Positions 41,001 through 51,148 of a DNA stretch of 64,000 bases are shown here, piece by piece (position 1 is the stretch's first letter; every line of letters begins with the position of its first letter). The notes beneath the pieces were generated by a model. It saw only the letters and a program-made list of their open reading frames with translations, had not been told where the DNA came from and ran no database searches. A program made the translations under genes and the position numbers. The stretch covers positions 1 through 64,000 of the forward strand of contig DATMMX010000039.1 of assembly GCA_035569495.1 (NCBI GenBank), written 5' to 3'. Source of the DNA: DASRDZ01 sp035569495 (GTDB lineage Bacteria > Chloroflexota > Dormibacteria > Aeolococcales > Aeolococcaceae).

Positions 41001-44000
41001 TCCGTCCACGGTGGTGAGCACGAACGCCGTGGGGTTGTAGGGGTCGAGGTTGCCGTCGTAGAGACTTCCGTCGAAGCCATAGGTGAGGCTGGGATCGCCG
41101 TCGACCGCCAGCGTCGAGGTGACGCCCTGCCGCGCGGTGAACGCGGCCGAGCCCTGCCAGTAGAAGAGCACGCCGCCCGTGTTGGCCGGCGTGAAGTCGA
41201 ACGTCTCCTGGTGGTTGTCGGGGAAGGTCACGGTGACGTAGTGCGGCGCGGAGGTGGTGAACCCGTAGAGGCAGAGCCCGAAGAAGCACTGCGTCGGCTG
41301 CACCGTCCAGCCGCCCAGGCCGAGCGAGCGGTTGCTGCTGACCCGGAAGTTGGCCACGTCGACCTTCCAGCCGACGCCGAAGTCGCCGCTGCGCCGGTCG
41401 ATGCTGTCGTAGCCGCGGGTCACCCGCATGGGCAGGCCGTTGACCGGCACGTTGAGGTCTTCGAAGCTGGTGACGTAGCGGCCCAGCTTGAGGTTGCCCG
41501 CCACCGCAATCGTGGTGGTGCTGCTCTGCGTGCCGCCGCCGCTGGCCGTCGCCGAGACGGTGATCGCATAGGTGTCGTTGGCGAGCAGCGACGGGTCGAG
41601 CGTGGTCAGCGGGCTGGGCGGCGCGCCCGTGCCCGAGGCCAGCGTCACCGGCGGCTCGGGGTCCTGCGCCTGCGCGGTGACGGCCCACGACGCGATGGTC
41701 TGGCCGCTCGGCGGTGTCAGTGTCGCGGTGATCGGCACCGGTGCGGTCACCTTGGTGCCGTCGGCGGGCGACGGGGTCGAGATGGTCGGCGGTGTCTGCG
41801 ACACGGTGCCGCCGCCGCTGCCGATGACCACCAGGTTGCCCACCGTCGCGGTGCCGCCGGAGCTGGACGTCGCCGACAGTGTGAGGACGTACGTGCCCGA
41901 CCCGAACAGGGTGGGATCGAGGTTGGCGAGCGGTGTGGGCGTGCCGCTGCCGGAGCCGATGGTGGTGGTGCTGCTGGTCGCCGTGTTCTGCACGGTGACG
42001 GAATACGAGGCGATGCTCGCCCCACTGGGCGCGGTGATCGTGGCGGTGACCGGAGTCGGGCCGCTGATCACGCTGTTGTTGGCAGGAACCAGGTTGGCGA
42101 TCTGCGGCGCCGTCGGGCCGCTCGACGTCGGCGGCGGCTGCGCCGCGGGCGCGGGCAGCACCCACGGCACGGTGAGCGCGTTGGACACGTTGCGCAGCCC
42201 GGTGACGAACGCGGTCGCGGTGACCGTGTCGCTGCCGGTGGCGGCGCCGGTGTACGCGGCGTGGGCCACGCCGTGCACGTCGGTCGTGGCGCTGAGCGTC
42301 TGCGTGTTGGGGCCGAAGACGCTGAAGGTGACCGGCAGCGCGGCGACCGGGTTGCCCGAGCCGTCCACCGCGGTGACGGTGAGCGCCTGGGCGCTGCCCA
42401 CGGTGTCACCGCTGACCGTCGTCGGCGTCAGCGACAGCGCCACGGCCGGAGGCAGCGGCACGTTGATCGGCGTCCCGCCACCGCCGATGCGCGTCCACGG
42501 GATCGACTCGTTGCCGAGCCCGCAGCTGGGCGGGTCGATGCCCTTGGTGTTGAGTACCTGCGTGGTGTCGGCGAAGGTGGTGGTGACGCCGGCGATGGTG
42601 TAGTGCACCTGCGGGACGTAGCCCGTCGGCGAGCAGGTGATCGGCGTGTCGCTGCTGTCGAAGTTGTTGCCGCTGGTCTGGGTGAGGATGGTGACCACGT
42701 GCGGCTGCAGGGTGATCCCCGAGCCCCACAGGTCGAAGTGGTACGGCCCCACGTCGACGGCGACGTCGTCGAGCACGATGGGGTTGTCGGAGTTGTTGTC
42801 GAAGCGCAGCGCTCCGGAGTCGTAGGGCGTCTGGCCGTTGCCGATGAAGGTGACGCCGGGCGACCCGTCCCACGGGAACGGGAAGATGCTGCCCGCGGGG
42901 CGCAGGCCGTCGGCATACGCAGCGTAGACGCTGAGCGGCGAGGTGTCCGCGGTGAACTGCTCGACGGTCAGGGTCAGCGACAGCTCGGCGCCGCAGCACT
43001 CGAAGTAGTCGAGCTCGTACGGGTAGCTGCCCGCCGCCGGGAAGTGCACGGTCACCCGATAGGTGCCGGGCGTGTTGCCACCCGACTGGTTGAACGCGCC
43101 CATCAGCGGATAGCCGAGGAACGGCGAGGTGTTCGACGGCGGCGCGTTCTCGTAGGCGCCGCTGACGCGCGTGGCGCCGCCGCTGACGCCGAGCATGAAG
43201 CCGTCATCGGCGACCACGTCGAAGGTGACGTCACCCGGCTTGGCGACGGTGAAGTTCGAGGTCAGCACGGCATTGAACGCCTGCATGCTGCCCACGCCCG
43301 CCTGCACCCCGTTGCCCTGGGCGACGATGGTGCCGGTGTAGTTGCCGAGCTGGTCGGTGGTCACGTCGGTGAAGGGACGCGTCTGCGGCCCGACGCCGGA
43401 GACGTTGTGGTTGACGATCGGCGTCTTGCTGGTGCGCACCAGCTCGAGACCGTCGACGAAGCCGCCCGGCTGGGGGCGCGGGAAGCTGCTCAGCACCGCG
43501 CCGTGCAGGGTGGTGTTGCGCACCACGTTCTGGTCGCCGACCCACAGCGTGTCGCTGCCCGTGTCGATGGCCAGGCCGCCGGTCATGAAGGGGCTCTGGA
43601 AGAGGTCGCCGACGACGTTCATCGTCGCCGGGTCGACGATGCGCACCAGGCCCTGCTGCAGGCCGCTGCAGCCGGTCTGGCAGAACGACAGGTAGAGGCG
43701 GTCGTTGCCCGGGTCGTAGGCGATGCCGAGGCCGCCGAGCGGGGTCATCGCGGGCGCCGCCGCGTCCGACTGCGGCAGCGCGTGGCTGTTCAGCAGGGTG
43801 TGGCTGACCGGGTCGATCTCGTCCAGCGTGGCCGGGCTGTGGTCGATGCGCCACAGCACCTTGCGCTTGCTGTCCCAGGCGAGGTCCTCGGACGGCGAGC
43901 CCGCGTTGTGGATCGACATCGAGTCGACCACGGTGGTGCCGTCGGCGCTGCGCTTGGTGATGTTGCCGTTGCTGTCCGCAACGTAGAGGTTGGCGCCATC

Positions 44001-45932
44001 CCAGGCCACGCCGGTCACCGGCGCGCCCACCTGCGAGAGCACGGTGCCGGCGGTGTCGGTGTGGATCAGGTTGCCGGAGGTGTCGTTGCCAAGCCACAGC
44101 TCCGCGCCCGACGGCGGGTTGAAGTCGATGGTGGGGAAGCTCTGGCCGAACGCGGGCACGTCGCCCGGCTTGGCCACGAAGCTGGTCGCCGAGCTCGACT
44201 CGGGGAAGAAGTTGCCCTGCACCGTGCCCGTCGAGATCGGCGTGATGGGCGTGATCCAGCCCACGGTGCCAGTGTTCGACTGGACCTGCAGGCTGCCCTG
44301 CGTGAAGCTCGCCTGGGCGACGTCCACGCCGCCGTGCGACCCGGTGTAGGCGAACGTCGCGACGCCGGTCGCGCTGGTGACCGCGCTGCCGGTGTTGGCG
44401 TTGACGCCGGTGACCCCGAAGCTGAGCGTCCTGCCGCCCAGCGGGTTGCCGCTGCGGTCGAGGAAGGTGGCGGTGAAGGTCTGCTGGCCACCGACCACGT
44501 CGGGACCGGCCGACGGTGGCGTGAGGGTCAGCGTCGCGCCGGCCAGCGTCGCCCTGACCTGGGTGGTGAACTGGCTCGACACCGGGCCGTAGGCGTTGCC
44601 GTTGGCGTCCTGCCAGGCCACGGCGGCGGTGTCGGTGAGGCCGCCGTCCGGCTGGGTGGTCGGGATGGGGAAGGCGGCGCTCGCCGTCGCGGTGGCGCTC
44701 GGCGCCAGGGTCGCGGGCACGCCGGTGACGGTGCCGGTGGTGCCGTCGGGAACCGAGTCCGTGACGCTCAGCGCGCCCGCGGTCGCGCCGCCGGTGTTCG
44801 ACAGTGCCAGCGGGTAGTTCTGCGTGGTGCCCGCGTTCGCCGTGGCCGGGCCGCTCTTGGCGATGCCCATTATCGGCACGTGCTCGGTGGTCGGCGGCGA
44901 GACGGCCGGACCGGCGCTGAGCGGGCCGCCCGAGCCTGTGCCCGCCGCGGTGGCGGTGGCCTGCAGGGTGCTGCCCTCGACCGATGCCAGCCGCGCCAGG
45001 TAGTCGGCGTCGCTCTCGTCGCTGCGCCGGGCGGCGACACGCGGCACGGTGTACTGCATCGCCGCGCTCACCGAGGCGCCGGAGGCGATCGAGGCGAGGC
45101 CGGGAACGGTGCTCTGGTCGATGGTCACCGGGCTCGCCGCCTGCGGGGTGATGGTCACGCTGACGTTGCTCGCCGCTCCTGACGGGGTGGTCGAGAAGAG
45201 CTGCCGGCAGAAGTCGACGTCCATCGTCGGCGGCTGACCGTTGCCCGGTTGGGTGCGTGGCGTGGGCTCGACGTGCAGGGTGTTGCGGATGCGCGACACC
45301 CGGGTGGGGTCGAGCAGGAAGGCCACCTGCGCGGGCGTGAGCGAGATGCTTGCCGTGTAGTGCCAGGTCGCCTGCGCACCGGGGGCGAGCTGGGTGCCGA
45401 GGATCAGGTCGCCGCTGCTCGGGTAGTTGACTCCGCTTGCGGCGACGGGGGTGACCTGGAGCTGCAGACCACTCGCCACCGGGGCGGGGATGACCGGCGT
45501 GTAGCCGCTCTGCGCCGCGGCCACACCGGCGAGGGGCGTCCACTGCGAGGTGTCGTGGCCGCTGTTGGTGCCGCCCGCACCACATGGCGAGTTGGACGCC
45601 GTCGCCACCGCGTCGTAGTACGACGACACGGTGGCGGCGGTGGCCGCGGTGTTCTGGGCGACGAGGTCGCCCGACATGCCGAGGACCGCACCGGTATTGG
45701 TGACCGTTGCGGTATAGGTGAGCGTGTCACGCGGGATGGCCGCACTGCGGTCGACGCCGAGGGTCAACGACAGCAGCGGCGACAGCGACGCCGCGCCGAC
45801 GGTCTTGTCGAGATGCAGGTTGGCGTCGCCCGCGGCTCGGGCCGAGTCGACGCCGGCGAGCTGCGGAGCGACGACTCCGACCGTGGTGATCAGGACGAGC
45901 GCACGCGCCCGCCAACGCCGGTGACCAGACAT
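38091..45932 (-). CDS. Giant secreted RHS-repeat polymorphic toxin with PD-(D/E)XK tip
   Basis: 2613 residues. Signal peptide (about 1-33), DUF11/Big-type Ig modules with TLTYTATVTNTG, an NHL/YVTN-like propeller stretch (about 560-840), a PA14-like module around 850-1000 (VTFDVVADDGFMLGV), more Ig-like modules (about 1140-1490), the RHS/YD repeats from about 1500 (LPMRVTRGYDSIDRRSGDFG) to about 2430, the RHS core RYAYVGNDPTNLVDPTG (about 2448-2464), and a C-terminal variable domain. The tip contains RIPDFISPANEFFEVKN, a D-x9-E-V-K nuclease motif like Tox-REase-7. Probably kills neighbours by DNA cleavage after contact-type delivery. No RHS-linked secretion gene is near; export is by the signal peptide. 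Confidence 0.88.
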   Translation of the reverse strand: MSGHRRWRARALVLITTVGVVAPQLAGVDSARAAGDANLHLDKTVGAASLSPLLSLTLGVDRSAAIPRDTLTYTATVTNTGAVLGMSGDLVAQNTAATAATVSSYYDAVATASNSPCGAGGTNSGHDTSQWTPLAGVAAAQSGYTPVIPAPVASGLQLQVTPVAASGVNYPSSGDLILGTQLAPGAQATWHYTASISLTPAQVAFLLDPTRVSRIRNTLHVEPTPRTQPGNGQPPTMDVDFCRQLFSTTPSGAASNVSVTITPQAASPVTIDQSTVPGLASIASGASVSAAMQYTVPRVAARRSDESDADYLARLASVEGSTLQATATAAGTGSGGPLSAGPAVSPPTTEHVPIMGIAKSGPATANAGTTQNYPLALSNTGGATAGALSVTDSVPDGTTGTVTGVPATLAPSATATASAAFPIPTTQPDGGLTDTAAVAWQDANGNAYGPVSSQFTTQVRATLAGATLTLTPPSAGPDVVGGQQTFTATFLDRSGNPLGGRTLSFGVTGVNANTGSAVTSATGVATFAYTGSHGGVDVAQASFTQGSLQVQSNTGTVGWITPITPISTGTVQGNFFPESSSATSFVAKPGDVPAFGQSFPTIDFNPPSGAELWLGNDTSGNLIHTDTAGTVLSQVGAPVTGVAWDGANLYVADSNGNITKRSADGTTVVDSMSIHNAGSPSEDLAWDSKRKVLWRIDHSPATLDEIDPVSHTLLNSHALPQSDAAAPAMTPLGGLGIAYDPGNDRLYLSFCQTGCSGLQQGLVRIVDPATMNVVGDLFQSPFMTGGLAIDTGSDTLWVGDQNVVRNTTLHGAVLSSFPRPQPGGFVDGLELVRTSKTPIVNHNVSGVGPQTRPFTDVTTDQLGNYTGTIVAQGNGVQAGVGSMQAFNAVLTSNFTVAKPGDVTFDVVADDGFMLGVSGGATRVSGAYENAPPSNTSPFLGYPLMGAFNQSGGNTPGTYRVTVHFPAAGSYPYELDYFECCGAELSLTLTVEQFTADTSPLSVYAAYADGLRPAGSIFPFPWDGSPGVTFIGNGQTPYDSGALRFDNNSDNPIVLDDVAVDVGPYHFDLWGSGITLQPHVVTILTQTSGNNFDSSDTPITCSPTGYVPQVHYTIAGVTTTFADTTQVLNTKGIDPPSCGLGNESIPWTRIGGGGTPINVPLPPAVALSLTPTTVSGDTVGSAQALTVTAVDGSGNPVAALPVTFSVFGPNTQTLSATTDVHGVAHAAYTGAATGSDTVTATAFVTGLRNVSNALTVPWVLPAPAAQPPPTSSGPTAPQIANLVPANNSVISGPTPVTATITAPSGASIASYSVTVQNTATSSTTTIGSGSGTPTPLANLDPTLFGSGTYVLTLSATSSSGGTATVGNLVVIGSGGGTVSQTPPTISTPSPADGTKVTAPVPITATLTPPSGQTIASWAVTAQAQDPEPPVTLASGTGAPPSPLTTLDPSLLANDTYAITVSATASGGGTQSSTTTIAVAGNLKLGRYVTSFEDLNVPVNGLPMRVTRGYDSIDRRSGDFGVGWKVDVANFRVSSNRSLGLGGWTVQPTQCFFGLCLYGFTTSAPHYVTVTFPDNHQETFDFTPANTGGVLFYWQGSAAFTARQGVTSTLAVDGDPSLTYGFDGSLYDGNLDPYNPTAFVLTTVDGRVLHLTTTSGLVSETDTAGNTLSIDSSGVHSSNGQSITFARDGAGRITTITGPSAQTLAYTYSAAGDLGSVTDPAGNVTNYTYDSSHHLLSTTGTGGRPQRTLTYDASGRLISITDADGNVATLSSDVSGRQQIIQDPNGHLTTVDTFDDAGDLLRQDKVFGTTTQTTRWTYDPVGRMLTQTDANGGVITFTYDATGAALTTTDANGRTTTYTRNARGEPLTVAGPDGAIQRTLTYDAHGRLLTQTHPDGSHSSYTYDSRGNVLTSTDELGHVTTRTYDSGGHLLTLTDPAGGVTTYTYDASGHPLTIADALGRTSSFSYDGNGHITQILDPQGRRQTFTYNAVGHITSAVDASNKTTTYTYDAVGRLAKRVDRNGGATTYTYDADSSMLSETLPDSSQTTYTYDPFERPASVTNAAETVSYTYTALGSVASQATAANGGSGMPGVTLSFTYDPAGAQLTETGPEGTTSYAYDVNSRITSVTAPGGQVYGFGYDVNGRLASQTRPNGVSDSLAYDAAGHLLTRTSTLGAAVVAQSVYAYEPSGLRTSMTDTSGTNAYTYDAAGELLSATHPASTGLPAETYTYNTSGDRISSATDPAGSIAYDAGGHLTADATHTYQYDAEGDLVHSTVTATGATTSYAWDADHRLTSVTHPDGSVSSYTYDGLGRRIAVQDPAAAATRYVYDGSNVHLEYGAGNTLQAAYAQTLVIGGVLAQSRGGQNSSYVQDGQGSTTALLDSSGHVSASYNYDTFGRPAASNPSSPPQTYSYTGQTYDSASGLYYMRARYYDPGTGRFLSEDPVQSANRYAYVGNDPTNLVDPTGAQELVEETETIAIDEELDATAVQEEESALCEAASALDPIIGAGKSVNLRGSLAEQYVADNFLGGLAKNTTISTVSSGAGRIPDFISPANEFFEVKNVASLSYTQQLRDFVELAGNDNPVNIFIRAGTKVSGPLADAEQRGLVKLLRCLPG

Positions 45933-46061
45933 GGTCCGCCCTCACTCGCCCCGCCTCACGTTCCGCATCGCGCTGCCCTGCAATGCCCGGCGGGCGCCCC
46001 GGGCGTTCAGTGGGTGGAATCCTGCCACAGCCCGGAGAAAAATGGGGCATGCAACTGAAAA

Positions 46062-46075
46062 GTGAGACAGATCAC
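46062..46075. promoter_or_regulatory. CRP/FNR-like site upstream of the RHS gene
   Basis: GTGA-GACAGA-TCAC, perfect inner half-sites of the GTGA-N6-TCAC consensus, about 130 bases upstream of ATG 45932. No clear -10/-35 pair was found between it and the gene. Confidence 0.35.
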
Positions 46076-46102
46076 GGTGCATCGCATGCGCTGATGACTC
46101 AC

Positions 46103-46129
46103 CGGTCAGTACGCACTGACCGCCGGTCA
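46103..46129. repeat. Overlapping palindromes between the ABC-F and RHS genes
   Basis: CGGTCAGT-ACGC-ACTGACCG (46103-46122) and CTGACC-GCC-GGTCAG (46116-46130) share an arm, giving three alternating GGTCAG half-sites. Located 15-42 bases after the ABC-F stop and about 170 bases upstream of the RHS start: either a 3' hairpin for ABC-F mRNA or an operator for a TetR-like regulator. Confidence 0.45.
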
Positions 46130-46144
46130 GCAGTCGCCGCCGCG

Positions 46145-48085
<1,941 letters not shown>

Positions 48086-48147
48086 CCGGCGATGGTAGAA
48101 GGTTGCCGCCTCTCCCCCGCCGGAGGGCTGCGGCGCCGCCGCTGACG

Positions 48148-48153
48148 TAAGCT
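48148..48153 (+). promoter_or_regulatory. -10 box TAAGCT, leaderless promoter of the acetyltransferase gene
   Basis: Ends 7 bases before GTG 48161; divergent from the ABC-F gene. Confidence 0.4.
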
Positions 48154-48160
48154 GGCCGCC

Positions 48161-48655
48161 GTGCCAGACATGCAGGTGCGCCCGGCCACGCCGGCGGACG
48201 CCGCGGCGATCACCCGCATCTACAACCAGGGCATCGAGGACCGCGGCGCCACCTTCGAGACGCGCCTGCGGAGCAGCGACGAGGTTGCGGCACTGCTCGA
48301 AGCGCGCGCGGACGCATACCCGGCGGTGGTGGCAAGCCGCGATGACGAGGTGATCGGCTTCGCCTGGGTGTCGCCGTACAGCGACCGCGAGTGCTACCGC
48401 GGGATCGGCGAGTACACGGTGTATGTGGCCCGCGACGCCCGCGGCACGGGCGCGGGCCGGGTGCTCGTCGACGCGCTCGCCGACGCCTGCAGGGCGCGCG
48501 GGTTCTGGAAGATCCTGTCCAAAATCTTCCCGGAGAACGCGGCCAGCCGGGCGCTGTGCCGGGCGGCGGGGTTCCGCGAGGTCGGGGTCCACCGTCGCCA
48601 CGCGCAGCTCGATGGCGCGTGGCGCGACGTCATCGTGGTGGAGCGGCTGCTCTAG
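48161..48655 (+). CDS. GNAT acetyltransferase, phosphinothricin/arsinothricin-type (ArsN1-like)
   Basis: 164 residues. The start VRPATPADAAAITRIYNQGIEDRGATFET and EYTVYVARDARGTGAGRVLVDALADACRARGFWKI (acetyl-CoA loop R-x-x-G-x-G) are typical of the phosphinothricin N-acetyltransferase / ArsN1 branch. Detoxifies amino acids such as phosphinothricin or arsinothricin by N-acetylation; the natural substrate here is unknown. Its end overlaps the convergent secreted-protein gene by 26 bases. Confidence 0.85.
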   Translation: MPDMQVRPATPADAAAITRIYNQGIEDRGATFETRLRSSDEVAALLEARADAYPAVVASRDDEVIGFAWVSPYSDRECYRGIGEYTVYVARDARGTGAGRVLVDALADACRARGFWKILSKIFPENAASRALCRAAGFREVGVHRRHAQLDGAWRDVIVVERLL

Positions 48656-49388
48656 GCAGCGGGCCGGCCATCGAGGCCAGGGCCGCGGCCAGCCCGGCGC
48701 GGCGCCGTCGCGCCAGCATCAGAGTCAACGGCAGCGCCAGCCACACCACGGCGGTGGCCAGCACTCCGGCGAGCACCGGCGGGAAGCCCGCGCCGCCACC
48801 GGCCACTCTCGCCGCAGCCGGAGCCGCCCTCGGATGCGCCGGCGCCCTGGTCGACGCCGGTGGCCCCCCATGCCCGCCACCCGCCGCCGCGCCCGCGCCC
48901 GCGCCCGGACCGGCCGCCGCGGAGAGCGGGGACGCCGTGGGCGTCGGCGCCGCGGTCGGCGACGGCGTCGCACCCGCCGGCGGCAGCCCGGCGATCAGCA
49001 CCTCCCCCGTCCAGCTCGTATCGCTCCAGGTGAACTGGTTGTCCCCCGGCGTGGTGCTGGTCCGCAGCACGAAGTAGGCCAGCCCGTCGGAGCCGCTCAC
49101 CGCGGTGGCCGAGGCGCCCGGGGTCCCGGTCGGATGCCCCTTGGCGTCCGACGCGGCCACGCTGGCGCCAGGCCCCGGCACCGTGCCCACCTTCATCGTC
49201 ACCGACCGCCCGGCCAGCGGCTGCCTGGAGGCGTCGACCTCGTCCAGGTAGTAGACGTAGCCGCGCCCGGCCTGGACCGGCAGGAGGCGGTCGACCTTGT
49301 CGAAGGCGAGCGCAGTCGTCACCGAGCCCAGGGCGGCGGCGAGGAGGGCGGCGAGCCCGATCGGAGCCAGCCGAACGGCGCGCGACAA
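48630..49388 (-). CDS. Secreted or membrane-anchored Pro/Ala-rich protein
   Basis: 252 residues from TTG 49388, chosen because GAGG lies 6 bases upstream; TTG 49394 is a near alternative. Signal sequence (APIGLAALLAAALGSVTTALA), an Ig-like domain with RGYVYYLDEVDASRQPLAGRSVTMKVG and DGLAYFVLRTSTTPGDNQFTW, a Pro/Thr then Ala/Gly/His-rich linker, a C-terminal membrane helix (about 215-238) and a basic tail RRRRAG, i.e. a wall-spanning, membrane-anchored surface protein. Another frame (48652-49515) is open but has shadow-like composition. Confidence 0.65.
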   Translation of the reverse strand: MSRAVRLAPIGLAALLAAALGSVTTALAFDKVDRLLPVQAGRGYVYYLDEVDASRQPLAGRSVTMKVGTVPGPGASVAASDAKGHPTGTPGASATAVSGSDGLAYFVLRTSTTPGDNQFTWSDTSWTGEVLIAGLPPAGATPSPTAAPTPTASPLSAAAGPGAGAGAAAGGGHGGPPASTRAPAHPRAAPAAARVAGGGAGFPPVLAGVLATAVVWLALPLTLMLARRRRAGLAAALASMAGPLPRAAAPPR

Positions 49389-49499
49389 AGTCAACCTCGT
49401 GCGGGAACGTCTGCGAATGCCAGCCCATCCTAGACCCGCTCCCGCCCGACGGCGCCCCCGGATTTGCAGGGCTTCCACGGTCTGCGACACTGTGGTGAC

Positions 49500-50057
49500 G
49501 TGGCCGAACAACCATCGCCCCCCGCCCGGCCGTCGCGCGGCGAGGCGCTGCTCGGTGCCGCCGAGATCGCCACGCGCATCAAGACGCTCGCCACAGAGAT
49601 CGCCGCGGCCTACCCCGACCTCGACCACCCGCTGGTGCTGATCTGCGTGCTCAAGGGCTCGCTGTTCTTCACCGCCGACCTGGCCCGCGCCCTGCCGGTT
49701 CCGGTCATCATCGACTTCATCGCGGTGCGCTCGTACCAGGGGACACAATCGGCGGGCACGGTCGAATTGGTCAAGGATGTCGGCATCAACCTGCACGACC
49801 GCGACGTCCTGGTGGTCGAGGACATCATCGACACCGGGCTGACCACGTCCTTCCTGCTCGACCACCTGGCCTCGCACCGGCCGCGCTCGCTGAAGCTGGT
49901 CGCCCTGCTCGACAAGCGGGTGTCGCGGCGGGTTCGCGAGGTGCACGTCGACTTCACCGGCTTCGCCATCGCCGACCGCTTCGTGGTCGGCTACGGTCTC
50001 GACGTCGATGAGTGCTGGCGCAACCTGCCCGACGTGCGCACCGTGGAGGGCATGTGA
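49500..50057 (+). CDS. hpt: Hypoxanthine(-guanine) phosphoribosyltransferase
   Basis: 185 residues from GTG 49500. PRPP loop VLVVEDIIDTGLTTSFLLDHL (about 108-128), start HPLVLICVLKGSLFFTADLAR (about 42-62) and ADRFVVGYGLDVDECWRNLPDV at the end are diagnostic of HPRT. Salvages hypoxanthine and guanine with PRPP. An upstream TTG (49464) would add 12 residues without support. Overlaps the DMT transporter start. Confidence 0.93.
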   Translation: MAEQPSPPARPSRGEALLGAAEIATRIKTLATEIAAAYPDLDHPLVLICVLKGSLFFTADLARALPVPVIIDFIAVRSYQGTQSAGTVELVKDVGINLHDRDVLVVEDIIDTGLTTSFLLDHLASHRPRSLKLVALLDKRVSRRVREVHVDFTGFAIADRFVVGYGLDVDECWRNLPDVRTVEGM

Positions 50058-50977
50058 GGCGCGGCGGCCCCGGCGCCTCGGCGGCACTCCCGGCGCTGCT
50101 GCTGGCGGTGGTGTCGGTGTCCTTCTCGGCGATCTTCATCCGGCTCGCCGACGACGGCGCGGCCACCGTGGTGTGGATCCGCATGGCCTTCACCGTCGTC
50201 CTGCTGGCGCCATGGCTGATCGCCGACGTGCGCCGGCGCGCCATCCCGCAGACCAGGCGCGACTGGCTTCTGGTGCTGGCCAGCGGCGTGTTCCTCGCCG
50301 CCCACTTCCTCACCTGGACCTTCTCGCTCCGCTACACCAGCGTCGCCTCCTCGGTGCTGCTGGTGACCATCCACCCCGTGCTGGTCGCCTGGCTGGGACG
50401 GCGCCTGCTCGGGGAGACGGTGTCGCCGCGACTCGCCGCGGGCATCGCCCTGGCCCTGGCGGGCACCGCGATCACCTCGGCCGGCGACTGGCGCACGGGC
50501 ACCACCGCGCTGCTCGGCGACCTGCTCGCCCTGGCCGGCGCGGCCACCTTCACCGGCTACCTGCTCATCGGCCGCACCGTGCGCAGCCGCACCGGGACGG
50601 CGGGATACTCGGCGCCGGTGTACGCGGTGGTGGCGCTGTGCTGCCTGCCCATCGTGCCGCTCACCGGCGCCCACCTCCTGCCCTCGGCGCGCACCGCGCT
50701 GGCCTGCCTCGGCCTGGCCGGGGTCTGCACCGTGCTCGGCCACACCGTCTTCAACTGGACGCTGCGCCACCTGCGCACCGCCCTGGTCTCGGTGTCGCTG
50801 CTCGGCGAGCCGGTGATCACCAGCCTGCTGGCCATCCCCATCCTCGGTGAGCGGCCGCCCGGTCAGGCGGTGGCGGGCGGCGCGGTGATCCTGCTCGGCC
50901 TCGGCATGGCGCTCAGCGAGCGCGCCCCGGCCGCGGTTCCCGCACGCGAGATGGTGGAGCTGGCGACGCCGGAGTAG
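50054..50977 (+). CDS. EamA/DMT-superfamily exporter
   Basis: 307 residues from GTG 50054 (overlapping the hpt stop). Ten membrane helices in two EamA repeats, with SLRYTSVASSVLLVTIHPVLVAWLGRRLLGE and LGHTVFNWTLRHLRTALVSVSLLGEPVITSLLAIPILGERP at the ends of each repeat. Exports a small metabolite; substrate unknown. Translation coupled to hpt. Confidence 0.9.
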   Translation: MRRGGPGASAALPALLLAVVSVSFSAIFIRLADDGAATVVWIRMAFTVVLLAPWLIADVRRRAIPQTRRDWLLVLASGVFLAAHFLTWTFSLRYTSVASSVLLVTIHPVLVAWLGRRLLGETVSPRLAAGIALALAGTAITSAGDWRTGTTALLGDLLALAGAATFTGYLLIGRTVRSRTGTAGYSAPVYAVVALCCLPIVPLTGAHLLPSARTALACLGLAGVCTVLGHTVFNWTLRHLRTALVSVSLLGEPVITSLLAIPILGERPPGQAVAGGAVILLGLGMALSERAPAAVPAREMVELATPE

Positions 50978-51033
50978 CCCTGACCTCAACCGCTCATGCG
51001 CCCGGCGTTGCCGACCCGTGACGGCTTCGCGAG

Positions 51034-51047
51034 CACCCACGTGGGTG
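51034..51047. repeat. 14-base perfect palindrome upstream of the pilus genes
   Basis: CACCCAC-GTGGGTG with no loop, about 100 bases before the TadE start and 57 bases after the transporter stop. A site for a dimeric regulator is likely; too tight for a terminator hairpin. Confidence 0.5.
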
Positions 51048-51068
51048 GGAAGCGGGACTATCACCTTC

Positions 51069-51132
51069 GACGCACAGGGGAGTGTTCAACTCTCTCCCGG
51101 GGACGTGCGTCGCAAGGGGTCTGCTCGGACCC
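51069..51132 (+). ncRNA. Structured leader of the TadE/TadG operon
   Basis: Nested hairpin GACGCAC (51069-51075) with GTGCGTC (51105-51111), enclosing GGGAG/CTCCC, then a second hairpin GGGTC-TGCTCG-GACCC (51117-51132). The segment GACGCACAGGG and the later CGCAAGG recall the c-di-GMP-I riboswitch core (CGCACAGGG, ACGCAAAG), an apt ligand for pilus genes, but the pairing pattern differs, so no class is assigned. Confidence 0.4.
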
Positions 51133-51148
51133 TGCAGGGACTTGCAGC

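Noticed and set aside
37221..45182. Nearly 8 kb open frame on the plus strand antisense to the RHS gene
   Set aside because: Composition is Arg/Gly/Val-rich with no domain, and it mirrors the codon bias of the real minus-strand RHS gene. Long antisense openness is expected at this GC level.
48652..49515. Alternative minus-strand frame over the secreted Pro/Ala-rich protein
   Set aside because: Arg/Gly-rich with no signal peptide or membrane helix; the 48630-49388 frame has both.
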